This document shows positions 52,519 through 64,000 of a DNA stretch of 64,000 nucleotides, in pieces. Location of the stretch: the NCBI RefSeq assembly GCF_051401765.1, contig NW_027480438.1, forward strand, positions 3,782,001 to 3,846,000. Direction: 5' to 3'. Under the pieces are notes generated by a model. The model was given only the letters and a program-made list of their open reading frames with translations. It did no database searches and was not told the DNA's origin. The first letter of the stretch is position 1; every line of letters begins with the position of its first letter. Source of the DNA: Calliopsis andreniformis. Taxonomy: Eukaryota; Arthropoda; Insecta; Hymenoptera; Andrenidae. Made by a program: the position numbers and the translations under genes.

Positions 52519-55500
52519 CTCAATCCTCATTCTTTAATCCTAAATACCCAATTCTCAATCTTCAATCCTCAATCCTCAATGCTCAATTCTCAATCCTCAA
52601 TCCTTAATACTCAGACCTCAAACATCAATATTCAACCCTCAGCCCTCGTCCTCAATCCACAACCCTCAATCCTCAGTCCTCAATATTCAATCATCAATAT
52701 TCAATCTTCAATCCTCAATCCTCAATCCTCAATCCTCGATACTCAATCCTCAATTTTCAACCCTGAATCCTCAATCCTCAATACTCAATCCTCAATCTTC
52801 AATCCTCAATACCCAATCTTCAATCCTCAATCCTCAATCCTCAATCCTCAATCCTCAATCTTCAATCCTCAACACTAATCTTCAATCCTCAATCCCCAAT
52901 CCTCAGTCCTCAATCCTCATTCTTCAATCCTCAATACCCAATCCTCAATCTTCAACCCTCAATCCTCAATCCTCAATCCTAATTCCTCAATCCTCATTCT
53001 TCAATCCTCAATACCCAATCCTCAATTTCAATCCTCAATCCTCAATCCTCATTTCTCAATCCTCAATCTTCAACCCTCAGCCCTCATCCTCCATCCTCAG
53101 TACTCAATCCTCTATCCTCAATCTTCAATCCTCAATACTCAATCTTCGATCCTCATTCCTCAATCCTCAATCCTCAATCCTCAATCTTCAACCGCCAATA
53201 CTCAATCTGCAATCCCCAATACTCAAACCTCAATCCTCAATCCTCATTACTCAATCCTCAATACCCAATCCTCAATCCTCAATCCTCAATCCTCAATCCT
53301 CAATATTCAATCATCAATACTCAATCTTGAATACTCAATCTTCAATCCTCAATACTCAACCTTCAATCCTCAATCCTCAATCCTCAATCCTCAATCCTCA
53401 ATTCTCAGGCATCAATACTCAATCTACAATATTCAATCCACAATCCACAATCCTCAATCCTCAGGCATCAATACTCAATCTACAACATTCAATCCACAAT
53501 CCTTAATCCTCAATCCACAATCCTCAACCTTCAATAAACAATACTCAATCTTCAATCCTCAATCCTCAATCCTCAATCCTCAATCCTCAATCCTCAATCC
53601 TCAATATTCAATCCTCAATACTCAATCTTCAATCATCAATCCTCAATCCTCAATTCTCAGTCGTCAATCCTCAGTCATCAATCCTCAATCTTCAATACTC
53701 AATCGTCAATCCTTAGTCCTCAATCCTCAATCCTCGATCCTCGTTCCTCAAACCTCAATCCTCAACCCTCAGTCTTCATCCTCAATCCTCAAACCTCAAT
53801 CCTCAACCCTCAATATTCAATCATCAATACTCAATCTTCAATCCTCAATCCTCAAACCTCAATCCTCAATCCTCATTCTTCAATACTAAACACCCAATCC
53901 TCAATCCTCAATCCTCAATCCTCAATCCTCAATCCTCAATCTTCAACCCTGAATCCTCAATCCTCAATACTCAATCCTCAATCTTCAATCCTCAATACTC
54001 AATCTTCAATCCTCAATCCTCAATCCTCAATCCTCAATATTCAATCATCAATACTCAGTCTTCAATCCTCAATCCTCAATCCTCAATTCCCAATCCTCAA
54101 TCCTCAATCCTCAATCCTCAATCCTCAATCCTCAATCCTCAATCCTCAATCCTCAATCCTCAATCCTCAATCCTCAATCCGCAATATTCAATCCTCAATA
54201 CTCAATCTTCAATCATCAATCCTCAATCCTCAATTCTCAGTCGTCAATCCTCAGCCATCAATCCTCAATCTTCAATACTCAATCGTCAATCCTTAGTCCT
54301 CAATCCTCAATCCTCAATCATCGTTCCTCAAACCTCAATCCTCAACCCTCAATCCTCAATCCTCAATCCTCAATCCTCAATCCTCAATCCTCAATCCTCA
54401 ATCCTCAATCCTCAATCCTCAATCCTCAATCCTCAATCCTCAATCCACAATCCTCAACCTTCAATACTCAATAATCAATCTCCAATCCTAGATCCTCAAT
54501 CCTCAATCCTCAATCCTCATTCCTCAATCCTCAATACCCAATCCTCAATCTTCAATCCTCAAACATCAATCCTCAATTCCCAATCCTCAATCCTCAGTCC
54601 TCAGTCGTCGAATCTCAATCCCCGATGCTTAGCACGCATCCTCAATCCTCAGTCCTCAATCCTCAATCCTCAAACCTAAATCCTCTACCGTCAGTCCTCG
54701 TCCTCAATCCTCAAACCTCAATCCCCAATCCTCAATATTCAATCAGCAATACTCAATCTTCAATCCTCAATCCTCAATCCTCAATCCTCAATACTCAATC
54801 CTCAATCCTCAATATTCAATCATCAATACTCAATCTTCAACCCTCAATCTTCAATCCTCAATACTCAATCTTCCATCCTCAATCCTCAATCCTCAATCCT
54901 CAATCCTCAATCCTCAGGCATCAATCCTCACTCTTCAATCCTAAATACACAATCCTTAATCTTCAATCCTTAATCCTCAATCCTCAATTCTCAATCCTCA
55001 ATCCTTAATCCTCAGACCTCAAACATCAATATTCAACCCTCAGTCCTCGTCCTCAATCCACAACCCTCAATCCTCAGTCCTCAATATTCAATCATAAATA
55101 TTCAATCTCCAATCCTCAATCCTCAATCCTCAATCCTCAATCCTCAATCCTCAATCCTCAATCTTCAACCCTGAATCCTCAATCCTCAATACTCAATCCT
55201 CCATCTTCAATCCTCAATACTCAATCTTCAATCCTCATTTCTCAATCCTCAATCCTCAGCCCTCAGCCCTCATCCTCCATCCTCAGTACTCAATCCTCTA
55301 TCCTCAATCTTCAATCCTCAATACTCAATCTTCAATCCTCATTCCTCAATCCTCAATCCTCAATCCTCAATCTTCAATCCTCAAACATCTATCCTCAATT
55401 CTCAATCCTCAATCCTCAGTCCTCAGTCGTCGAACATCAATCCCCGACCCTTAGCACTCATCCTCAATCCTCATCCCTCAATCCACAATCCTCAACCTTC

Positions 55501-56060
55501 AATACTCAATAATCAATCTCCAATCCTAGATCCTCAATCCTCAATCCTCAATCCTCATTCCTCAATCCTCAATACCCAATCCTCAATCTTCAATCCTCAA
55601 ACATCAATCCTCAATTCTCAATCCTCAATCCTCAGTCCTCAGTCGTCGAATCTCAATCCCCGACGCTTAGCACGCATCCTGAATCCTCAGTCCTCAATCC
55701 TCAATCCTCAAACCTAAATCCTCTACCGTCAGTCCTCGTCCTCAATCCTCAAACCTCAATCCCCAATCCTCAATATTCAATCAGCAATACTCAATCTTCA
55801 ATCCTCAATCCTCAATCCTCAATCCTCAATCCTCAATCCTCAATCCTCAATCCTCAATATTCAATCATCAATACTCAATCTTCAACCCTCAATCTTCAAT
55901 CCTCAATACTCAATCTTCCATCCTCAATACTCAATCCTCAATCCTCAATCCTCAATCCTCAGGCATCAATACTCAATCTACAATATTCAATCCTCAGTCC
56001 TTAATCCTTAATCCACAATCCTCAACCTTCAATACTCAATACTCAATCTTCAATCCTCAA
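52519..56060 (+). repeat. 3684-bp unit, second of a tandem pair
   Basis: Second unit, islands at 54604, 55426 and 55642. The offset to the first unit changes from 3684 to 3691 near 55110-55160 because one pure run has one heptamer more. Other differences noticed are caaccgcc near 53190 (first unit caatcgcc), and a caatccacaatcc near 53450 in place of caatcctcaatcc. It breaks off at about 56060 within a pure run. Confidence 0.85.
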
Positions 56061-57530
56061 TCCTCAATCCTCAATTCTCGATCCTCAATCCTCAGGCATC
56101 AATACTCAATCTTCAATACTCAACCCCCAATCCTCACTCCTCAATCCTCAATCCTCAAACCTCAATCCTCAATCCTCAATATTCAATCATCAATACTCAA
56201 TCTTCAATCCGCAATCCTCAATCCTCAATCCTCAACCCTCAATCCTCATTCCTCAAACCTCAATCCTCAACCCTCAGTCCTCATACTCAATTCTCAATTC
56301 TCAATCCTCAATTCTCAATCCTCAATCTTCAGTCCTCAATAATCAATCTCCAATTCTTGATCCTCAATCCCCAATCTTCAATCCTTAATCCTCAATCTTC
56401 AATCCCCAATCCCCAGTACTCAATCTTCAATCCTCAATGCTCAATCCTCAATCCTCAATCCTCAGTCCTCAGACCTCAATCTTCAATCCTCAAACCTCAA
56501 TCCTCAACCGTCAGTCCTCATTCTCCAACCTCAATCCTCAATCCTCAATCCTCAATCTTCAATCCCCAATACTCAATCTTCAATCCTCAATCCTCAATAC
56601 TCAATCCTCAATCCTCAAGCCTCAGGCAACAATACTCAATCTTCAATACTCAATCCTCAATCCTCAATCCTCAATCCTCAATCCTCAACCATCAATCCTC
56701 ATTCCTCAAACCTCAATCCTCAACCCTCAGTCCTCATCCTCAGTTCTCAATTCTCAATCCTCAATCCTCAATCCTCAATCTTCAATCCTCAATAATCAAT
56801 CTCCGATCCTAGGTCCTCAATCCCCAACCTTCAATCGTTAATCCTCAATCTTCAATCCTCAATCCCCAGTCATCAATCTTCAATCCTCAATGCTCAATCC
56901 TCAATCCTCAATGCTCAGTCCTCAATCCCCAATCCTTAATCCTCAAACCTCAATCCTCAACCGTCAGTCCTCGTCCTCAATCCTCAAACCTCAATCATCA
57001 ATCCTCAATATTCAATCATCAATACTCAATCTTCAATCCTCAATCCTCAAACCTCAATCCTCAACCCTCATTCTTCAATCCTAAATACCCAATCCTCAAT
57101 TTCCAATCCTCAATCCTCAATCCTCAATTCTCAATCCTCAATCCTTAATCCTCAGACCTCAAACATCAATATTCAACCCTCAGTCCTCGTCCTCAATCCA
57201 CAACCCTCAATCCTCAGTCCTCAATATTCAATCATCAATATTCAATCTTCAATCCTCAATCCTCAATCCTCAATCCTCAATCCTCAATTTTCAACCCTGA
57301 ATCCTCAATCCTCAATACTCAATCCTCTATCTTCAATCCTCAATACTCAATCTTCAATCCTTAATCCTCAATCTGCAATCCCGAATCCCCAGTACTCAAT
57401 CTTCAATCCTCAATGCTCAATTCTCAATCCTCAATCCTCAGTCCTCAGTCCTCAATCTTCAATCCTCAAACCTCAATCCTCAACCGTCAGTCCTCATTAT
57501 CCATCCTCAATCCTCAATCCTCAATCCCCA
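56061..57530 (+). repeat. Segment equal to the 11-12.2 kb order
   Basis: Follows 19541-20800 (and 42167-43430) with the 56357 order matching 19635 at +36722. A TTA to TCA change at about 56694 removes the stop found in the other copies, lengthening that open frame from 112 to 151 codons. This is a good illustration that these frames are set by chance substitutions. A caatgctcag variant at 56911 is private. Confidence 0.75.
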
Positions 57531-58489
57531 ATCCTCAATCTTCAATCCTCAATCCCCAATCCTCAGTCCTCAATCCTCATTCTTCAATCCTCAATACCCA
57601 ATCCTCAATCTTCAACCCTCAATCCTCAATCCTCAATCCTAATTCCTCAATGCTCATTCTTCAATCCTCAATACCCAATCCTCAATTTCAATCCTCAATC
57701 CTCAATCCTCATTTCTCAATCCTCAATCTTCAACCCTCAGCCCTCATCCTCCATCCTCAATACTCAATCCTCTATCCTCAATCTTCAATCCTCAATACTC
57801 AATCTTCGATCCTCATTCCTCAATCCTCAATCCTCAATCCTCAATCTTCAATCGCCAATACTCAATCTGCAATCCCCAATACTCAAACCTCAATCCTCAA
57901 TACTCATTACTCAATCCTCAATACCCAATCCTCAATCCTCAATCCTCAATCCTCAATCCTCAATATTCAATCATCAATACTCAATCTTGAATACTCAATC
58001 TTCAATCCTCAATACTCAAACTTCAATCCTCAATCCTCAATCCTCAATCCTCAATCCTCAATTCTCAGGCATCAATACTCAATCTACAATATTCAATCCA
58101 CAACCTTCAATCCTCAATCCTCAGGCATCAATACTCAATCTACAATATTCAATCCACAATCCTTAATCCTCAATCCACAATCCTCAACCTTCAATACTCA
58201 ATACTCAATCTTCAATCCTCAATCCTCAATCCTCAATCCTCAATCCTCAATCCTCAATCCTCAATATTCAATCCTCAATACTCCATCTCCAATCATCAAT
58301 CCTCAATCCTCAATTCTCAGTCGTCAATCCTCAGTCATCAATCCTCAATCTTCAATACTCAATCGTCAATCCTTAGTCCTCAATCCTCAATCCTCGATCC
58401 TCGTTCCTCAAACCTCAATCCCCAACCGTCAGTCCTCGTCCTCAATCCTCAATCCTCAATCCTCAATCCTCAATATTCAATCGACAATA
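57531..58489 (+). repeat. Mosaic of 13.1-13.9 kb and 53.6 kb orders
   Basis: From 57531 to about 58250 the order equals 13120-13850 (ccccaatcctcagtcc, gatcctcattcc, gccaatac, two aggcatcaatac markers). Then it equals 53600-53750 (cagtcgtcaatcc, tccttag, gatcctcgttcc). The longest open frame in the window (57413-58549, 378 codons) lies here only because no stop-creating variant falls in that phase. Confidence 0.7.
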
Positions 58490-59899
58490 CCCAATCTTCA
58501 ATCCCCAATCCTCAAACCTCAATCCTCAATCCACATTCTTCAATCCTAAATACCCAATCCTTAATCTTCAATCCTCAATCCTCAATCCTCAATTCTCAAT
58601 CCTCAATCCTTAATCCTCAGATCTCAAACATCAATATTCAACCCTCAGTCCTCGTCCTCAATCCACAACCCTCAATCCTCAGTCCTCAATATTCAATCAT
58701 AAATATTCAATCTTCAATCCTCAATCGTCAATCCTCAATCCTCAATCCTCAATCCTCAGTCTTCAACCCTGAATCCTCAATACTCAATCCTCAATCTTCA
58801 ATCATCAATACTCAATATTCAATCCTCAATCCTCAATCGTCAATCCTCAATCCTCAATTTTCAATCCTCAACACTCAATCTTCAATCCTCAATCCTCAAT
58901 CCTCAATCCTCAATCCTCAATCCTCATTCTTCAATCCTCAATACCCAATCCTCAATCTTCAGTCCTCAATCCTCAATCCTCAATCCTAATTCCTCAATCC
59001 TCATTCTTCAATCCTCAATACCCAATCCTCAATTTCTATCCTCAATCCTCAATCCTCATTTCTCAATCCTCAACCCTCAACCCTCAGCCCTCAACCTCCA
59101 TCCTCAGTACTCAATCCTCTATCCTCAATCTTCAATCCTCAATACTCAATCTTCGATCCTCATTCCTCAATTCTCAATCCTCAATCCTCAATCTTCAATC
59201 GCCAATACTCAATCTGCAATCCCCAATACTCAAACCTCAATCCTCAATCCTCATTACTCAATCCTCAATACCCAATCCTCAATCATCAATCCTCAATCCT
59301 CAATCCTCAATATTCAATCATCAATACTCAATCTTGAATCCTCAATCTTCAATCCTCAATACTCAACCTTCAATCCTCAATCCTCAATCCTCAATCCTCA
59401 ATCCTCAATCCTCAGGCATCAATACTCAATCTACAATATTCAATCCACAATCCTCAATCCTCAATCCTCAGGCATCAATACTCAATCTACAATATTCAAT
59501 CCACAATCCTTAATCCTCAATCCACAATCCTCAACCTTCAATACTCAATACTCAATCTTCAATCCTCAACCCTCAATCCTCAATCCTCAATCCTCAATCC
59601 TCAATCCTCAATATTCAATCGTCAATACTCAATCTGCAATCATCAATCCTCATTCCTCAATTCTCAGTCGTCAATCCTCAGTCATCAATCCTCAATCTTC
59701 AATACTCAATCGTCAATCCTTAGTCCTCAATCCTCAATCCTCGATCCTCGTTCCTCAAACCTCAATCCTCAACCCTCAGTCTTCATCCTCAATCCTCAAA
59801 CCTCAATCCTCAACCCTCAATACTCAATCATCAATACTCAATCTTCAATCCTCAATCCTCAAACCTCAATCCTCAATCCTCAATATTCAATCATCAATA
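58490..59899 (+). repeat. 1410-bp unit, first of a tandem pair
   Basis: Marked by cagatctcaaac at about 58619, returning 1410 bp later (60029) and once more at 63553. Also holds caatcgtcaatcc variants and the caatttctatcc variant (about 59030). No CpG island of the main type is inside it. Confidence 0.75.
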
Positions 59900-60600
59900 C
59901 CCAATCTTCAATCCCCAATCCTCAAACCTCAATCCTCAATCCACATTCTTCAATCCTAAATACCCAATCCTTAATCTTCAATCCTCAATCCTCAATCCTC
60001 AATTCTCAATCCTCAATCCTTAATCCTCAGATCTCAAACATCAATATTCAACCCTCAGTCCTCGTCCTCAATCCACAACCCTCAATCCTCAGTCCTCAAT
60101 ATTCAATCATAAATATTCAATCTTCAATCCTCAATCGTCAATCCTCAATCCTCAATCCTCAATCCTCAGTCTTCAACCCTGAATCCTCAATACTCAATCC
60201 TCAATCTTCAATCCTCAATACTCAATATTCAATCCTCAATCCTCAATCGTCAATCCTCAATCCTCAATTTTCAATCCTCAACACTCAATCTTCAATCCTC
60301 AATCCTCAATCCTCAATCCTCAATCCTCAATCCTCATTCTTCAATCCTCAATACCCAATCCTCAATCTTCAGTCCTCAATCCTCAATCCTCAATCCTAAT
60401 TCCTCAATCCTCATTCTTCAATCCTCAATACCCAATCCTCAATTTCTATCCTCAATCCTCAATCCTCATTTCTCAATCCTCAACCCTCAACCCTCAGCCC
60501 TCAACCTCCATCCTCAGTACTCAATCCTCTATCCTCAATCTTCAATCCTCAATACTCAATCTTCAATCCTCATTCCTCAATCCTCAATCCTCAATCCTCA
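59900..60600 (+). repeat. 1410-bp unit, second copy, partial
   Basis: Follows the first unit from ccacattctt to about 60600, then changes to an island-bearing order (60657). Near 58800 the first unit has caatcatcaatac where this one has caatcctcaatac. Confidence 0.75.
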
Positions 60601-60775
60601 ATCTTCAATCCTCAAACATCAATCCTCAATTCTCAGTCCTCAATCCTCAGTCCTCAGTCGTCGAACCTCAATCCCCGACCCTTAGCACTCATCCTCAATC
60701 CTCATTCCTCAATCCTCAATCCTCAATATTCAACCCTCAGCCCTCATCCTCCATCCTCAATCCTCAATCCTCAAT

Positions 60776-62249
60776 CCCCAACCTTCAATCCTCAATTCTC
60801 AATCTTCAATCCTCGATCCTCAATCCTCAATCCTCAATATTCAATCATCAATACTCAATCTTCAACCCTCAATCTTCAATCCTCAATACTCAATCTTCAA
60901 TACTGAATCCTCAATCCTCAATCCTCAATCCTCAATTCTCAATCCTCAGGCATCAATACTCAATCTACAATGTTCAATCCTCAGTCCTTAATCCTCAATC
61001 CACAATCCTCAGCCTTCAATACTCAATACTCAATCTTCAGTCCTCAATCATCAATCCTCAATCCTCAATACTCAATCCTCAATCCTCAATATTCAATCCT
61101 CAATACTCAATCTTCAATCATCAATCCTCAATCCTCAATTCTCAGTCGTCAATCCTCAGTCATCAATCCTCAATCTTCAATACTCAATCGTCAATCCTTA
61201 GTCCCCAATCCTCAATCCTCAATCCTCGTTCCTCAAACCTCAATCCTCAACCCTCAGTCTTCATCCTCAGTCCTCAAACCTCAATCCTCAATCCTCAGTA
61301 TTCAATCATCAATACTCAATCTTCAATCCTCAATCCTCAAACCTCAATCCTCAATCCTCATTCTTCAATCCTCAACACTCAATATTCAATCCTCAATCTT
61401 CAATCCTCAATCCTCAATCCTCATTCTTCAATCCTCAATACCCAATCCTCAATGTTCAATCCTCAATCCTCAATCCTCAATCCTAATTCCTCAATCCTGA
61501 TTCTTCAGTCCTCAATACCCAATCCTCAATTTCAATGCTCAATCCTCAATCCTCATTTCTCAATCCTCAATCCTCAACCCTCAGCCCTCATCCTCCATCC
61601 TCAGTACTCAATCCTCTATCCTCAATCTTCAATCCTCAATACTCAATCTTCGATCCTCATTCCTCAATCCTCAATCCTGAATCCCCAATCTTCAATCGCC
61701 AATACTCAATCTGCAATCCCCAATACTCAAACCTCAATCCTCAATCCTCATTACTCAATCCTCAATACCCAATCCTCAATCCTCAATCCTCAATCCTCAA
61801 TCCTCAATATTCAATCATCAATACTCAATCTTGAATCCTCAATCTTCAATCCTCAATACTCAACCTTCAATCCTCAATCCTCAATCCTCAATCCTCAATC
61901 CTCAATCCTCAGGCATCAATACTCAATCTACAATATTCAATCCACAATCCTCAATCCTCAATCCTCAGGCATCAATACTCAATCTACAATATTCAATCCA
62001 CAATCCTTAATCCTCAATCCACAATCCTCAACCTTCAATACTCAATACTCAATCTTCAATCCTCAACCCTCAATCCTCAATCCTCAATCCTCAATCCTCA
62101 ATCCTCAATATTCAATCGTCAATACTCAATCTGCAATCATCAATCCTCATTCCTCAATTCTCAGTCGTCAATCCTCAGTCATCAATCCTCAATCTTCAAT
62201 ACTCAATCGTCAATCCTTAGTCCTCAATCCTCAATCCTCAATCCTCAAT
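60776..62249 (+). repeat. 1474-bp unit, first of a tandem pair
   Basis: Repeats at 62250 with offset +1474 (rare ATG-creating caatgttc at about 60970 and 62444, and at 61452 and 62926; ctgattcttc near 61498 and 62972). The open frames of 176 codons at 60970 and 62444 are this same order read in one phase. Confidence 0.8.
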
Positions 62250-63120
62250 CCCCAACCTTCAATCCTCAATTCTCAACCTTCAATCCTCGATCCTCAATCC
62301 ACAATCCTCAATATTCAATCATCAATACTCAATCTTCAACCCTCAATCTTCAATCCTCAATACTCAATCTTCAATACTGAATCCTCAATCCTCAATCCTC
62401 AATCCTCAATTCTCAATCCTCAGGCATCAATACTCAATCTACAATGTTCAATCCTCAGTCCTTAATCCTCAATCCACAATCCTCAACATTCAATACTCAA
62501 TACTCAATCTTCAGTCCTCAATCCTCAATCCTCAATCCTCAATACTCAATCCTCAATCCTCAATATTCAATCCTCAATACTCAATCTTCAATCATCAATC
62601 CTCAATCCTCAATTCTCAGTCGTCAATCCTCAGTCATCAATCCTCAATCTTCAATACTCAATCGTCAATCCTTAGTCCCCAATCCTCAATCCTCAATCCT
62701 CGTTCCTCCAACCTCAATCCTCAACCCTCAGTCTTCATCCTCAATCCTCAAACCTCAATCCTCAATCCTCAGTATTCAATCATCAATACTCAATCTTCAA
62801 TCCTCAATCCTCAAACCTCAATCCTCAATCCTCATTCTTCAATCCTCAACACTCAATCTTCAATCCTCAATCCTCAATCCTCAATCCTCAATCCTCATTC
62901 TTCAATCCTCAATACCCAATCCTCAATGTTCAATCCTCAATCCTCAATCCTCAATCCTAATTCCTCAATCCTGATTCTTCAGTCCTCAATACCCAATCCT
63001 CAATTTCAATGCTCAATCCTCAGTCCTCATTTCTCAATCCTCAATCCTCAACCCTTAGCCCTCATCCTCCATCCTCAGTACTCAATCCTCTATCCTCAAT
63101 CTTCAATCCTCAATACTCAA
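62250..63120 (+). repeat. 1474-bp unit, second copy, partial
   Basis: Tracks the first unit to about 63120. It then switches, through an 8-base unit (ctcaaatcc near 63139), to an order like 50490-50650. Confidence 0.75.
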
Positions 63121-64000
63121 TCCTCAATCCTAATTCCTCAAATCCTCAATCCTCAATCCTCAATCCTCAATCCTCAATCCTCAATCCTCAATCCGCAATA
63201 TTCAATCCTCAATACTCAATCTTCAATCATCAATCCTCAATCCTCAATTCTCAGTCGTCAATCCTCAGTCATCAATCCTCAATCTTCAATACTCAATCGT
63301 CAATCCTTAGTTCTCAATCCTCAATCCTCAATCAACGTTCCTCAAACCTCAATCCTCAACCCTCAGTCTTCATCCTCAATCCTCAAACCTCAATCCTCAA
63401 TCCTCAATATTCAATCATCAATACTCAATCTTCAATCCCCAATCCTCAAACCTCAATCCTCAATCCACATTCTTCAATCCTAAATACCCAATCCTTAATC
63501 TTCAATCCTCAATCCTCAATCCTCAATTCTCAATCCTCAATCCTTAATCCTCAGATCTCAAACATCAATATTCAACCCTCAGTCCTCGTCCTCAATCCAC
63601 AACCCTCAATCCTCAGTCCTCAATATTCAATCATAAATATTCAATCTTCAATCCTCAATCCTCAATCCTCAATCCTCAATCCTCAATCCTCAGTCTTCAA
63701 CCCTGAATCCTCAATACTCAATCCTCAATCTTCAATCCTCAATACTCAATATTCAATCCTCAATCCTCAATCGTCAATCCTCAATCCTCAATTTTCAATC
63801 CTCAACACTCAATCTTCAATCCTCAATCCTCAATCCTCAATCCTCAATCCTCATTCTTCAATCCTCAATACCCAATCCTCAATCTTCAGTCATCAATCCT
63901 CAATCCTCAATCCTAATTCCTCAATCCTCATTCTTCAATCCTCAATACTCAATCCTCAATTTCTATCCTCAATCCTCAATCCTCATTTCTCAATCCTCAA
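63121..64000 (+). repeat. Right-end stretch, partial copy of the 1410-bp unit order
   Basis: From about 63420 it follows 59896 onward at +3524 (cagatctcaaac at 63553) up to the window edge, so the array continues to the right. A caatcaacgttcc variant near 63330 is private. Confidence 0.75.

Larger units (their letters stand above)
1..64000 (+). repeat. Heptamer satellite array, (TCAATCC)n, whole window
   Basis: Every part of the window is built from the 7-bp unit TCAATCC or one- to two-base variants of it, always in the same orientation. The canonical unit has three C, two T and two A, so the + strand has almost no G. G appears only in variant units such as TCAGTCC, TCGTCC or GATCC. Variants concentrate on the last two bases of the unit (AC, AT, CT, CA, CG), with others at positions 1, 4 and 5 (TTAATCC, CCAATCC, GCAATCC, TCAGTCC, TCATTCC, TCAAACC, TCAACCC). 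A few units are 6 bp (for example the caattt-caatcc junctions and cctcgtcc), so the register slips. Simple satellite DNA of this size is typical of eukaryotic heterochromatin; that assignment is inference. No gene, tRNA, rRNA or transposon was recognised anywhere in it. Confidence 0.98.

Noticed and set aside
57413..58549. Long + strand open reading frames (64 to 378 codons) throughout the window as candidate protein genes
   Set aside because: They all translate the same heptapeptide cycle in any + phase, overlap each other in different phases, begin and end at chance ATG or TAA/TGA variants, and have no recognisable domain or start context. Frame length changes between copies by single substitutions (112 to 151 codons at 56357).
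1701..60700. CRISPR-like array (recurring island with spacers)
   Set aside because: Island spacing ranges from about 0.2 kb to more than 5 kb, and the stretches between are themselves heptamer satellite shared between copies. There are no unique spacers and no cas genes.
1..64000. Telomere repeat array
   Set aside because: GGATTGA does not match the telomere repeats I know (TTAGGG, TTTAGGG, TTTTAGGG, TTAGG and relatives). Long ordered higher-order periods with kilobase blocks are not expected of telomerase-made ends.
1..64000. Cyanobacterial heptanucleotide STRR repeats
   Set aside because: Heptameric C-rich repeats are known from Nostoc-type genomes, but as short tracts between genes. A gene-free 64 kb block with 22 kb higher-order repeats does not fit a bacterial chromosome.
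1..64000. Transposon or retroelement insertion, tRNA or rRNA gene
   Set aside because: I scanned for any unique stretch, terminal inverted repeats, target-site duplications, poly-A or non-heptamer sequence on both strands. The longest departure from the heptamer pattern is the roughly 32-bp island.

Overview
The whole 64 kb window is one uninterrupted tandem-repeat (satellite) array. The basic unit is the 7-bp heptamer TCAATCC on the + strand (GGATTGA on the - strand). All repeats lie in the same orientation from the first base to the last. I see no conventional gene, RNA gene, transposon, or unique stretch longer than a few tens of bases. A gene-free array of this size with nested higher-order repeats points to a eukaryotic chromosome, in heterochromatin (pericentromeric, subtelomeric or an interstitial block), probably from a long-read assembly. 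The species cannot be told from the sequence, and I do not recognise this heptamer as a named satellite.

Layout. Heptamer variants (TCAATAC, TCAATCT, TCAAACC, TCAGTCC, TCATTCC, TCAACCC and others) occur in fixed orders, and these orders recur at several scales. (1) A 22-25 kb mega-repeat is present twice: copy A at 1-23759 (its left end is probably outside the window) and copy B at 24453-46385, with a 693-bp linker between them. (2) Inside each copy is an 8.3-8.6 kb tandem period (A1 9667-15473 and A2 18195-23759; B1 32195-38099 and B2 from 40821). (3) A 2.8 kb block stands three times in tandem in A (3671-11985) but only twice in B (28975-34513), each series preceded by a 0.77-0.78 kb truncated copy. 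(4) A 1052-bp unit is doubled at 15437-17520 and again at 38063-40146, but single at 46349. (5) From 46386 to 48056 the array continues as the next copy of A's 16526-18196. A mosaic stretch follows, then a 3.68 kb doublet (48835-56060). (6) The right end, 56061-64000, is a finer mosaic with 1410-bp and 1474-bp doublets.

How it works as a system. Nothing here supports a protein-coding or defence system. The long + strand open frames are arithmetic: 7 is not divisible by 3 and the heptamer makes no + strand stop, so all three + frames read a cyclic S-I-L-N-P-Q-S peptide, while each - frame meets TGA every 21 bases. The informative content is evolutionary. It consists of a very recent 22.6 kb duplication (five substitutions noticed by eye in about 10.6 kb), deletion and duplication junctions inside pure heptamer runs, copy-number changes of sub-blocks, and a recurring CpG-bearing island (27 copies) whose variants look like CpG decay. 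All of this fits unequal exchange, replication slippage and local conversion in a methylated satellite. Coordinates of block edges are by-eye estimates; offsets between matched markers were counted base by base.
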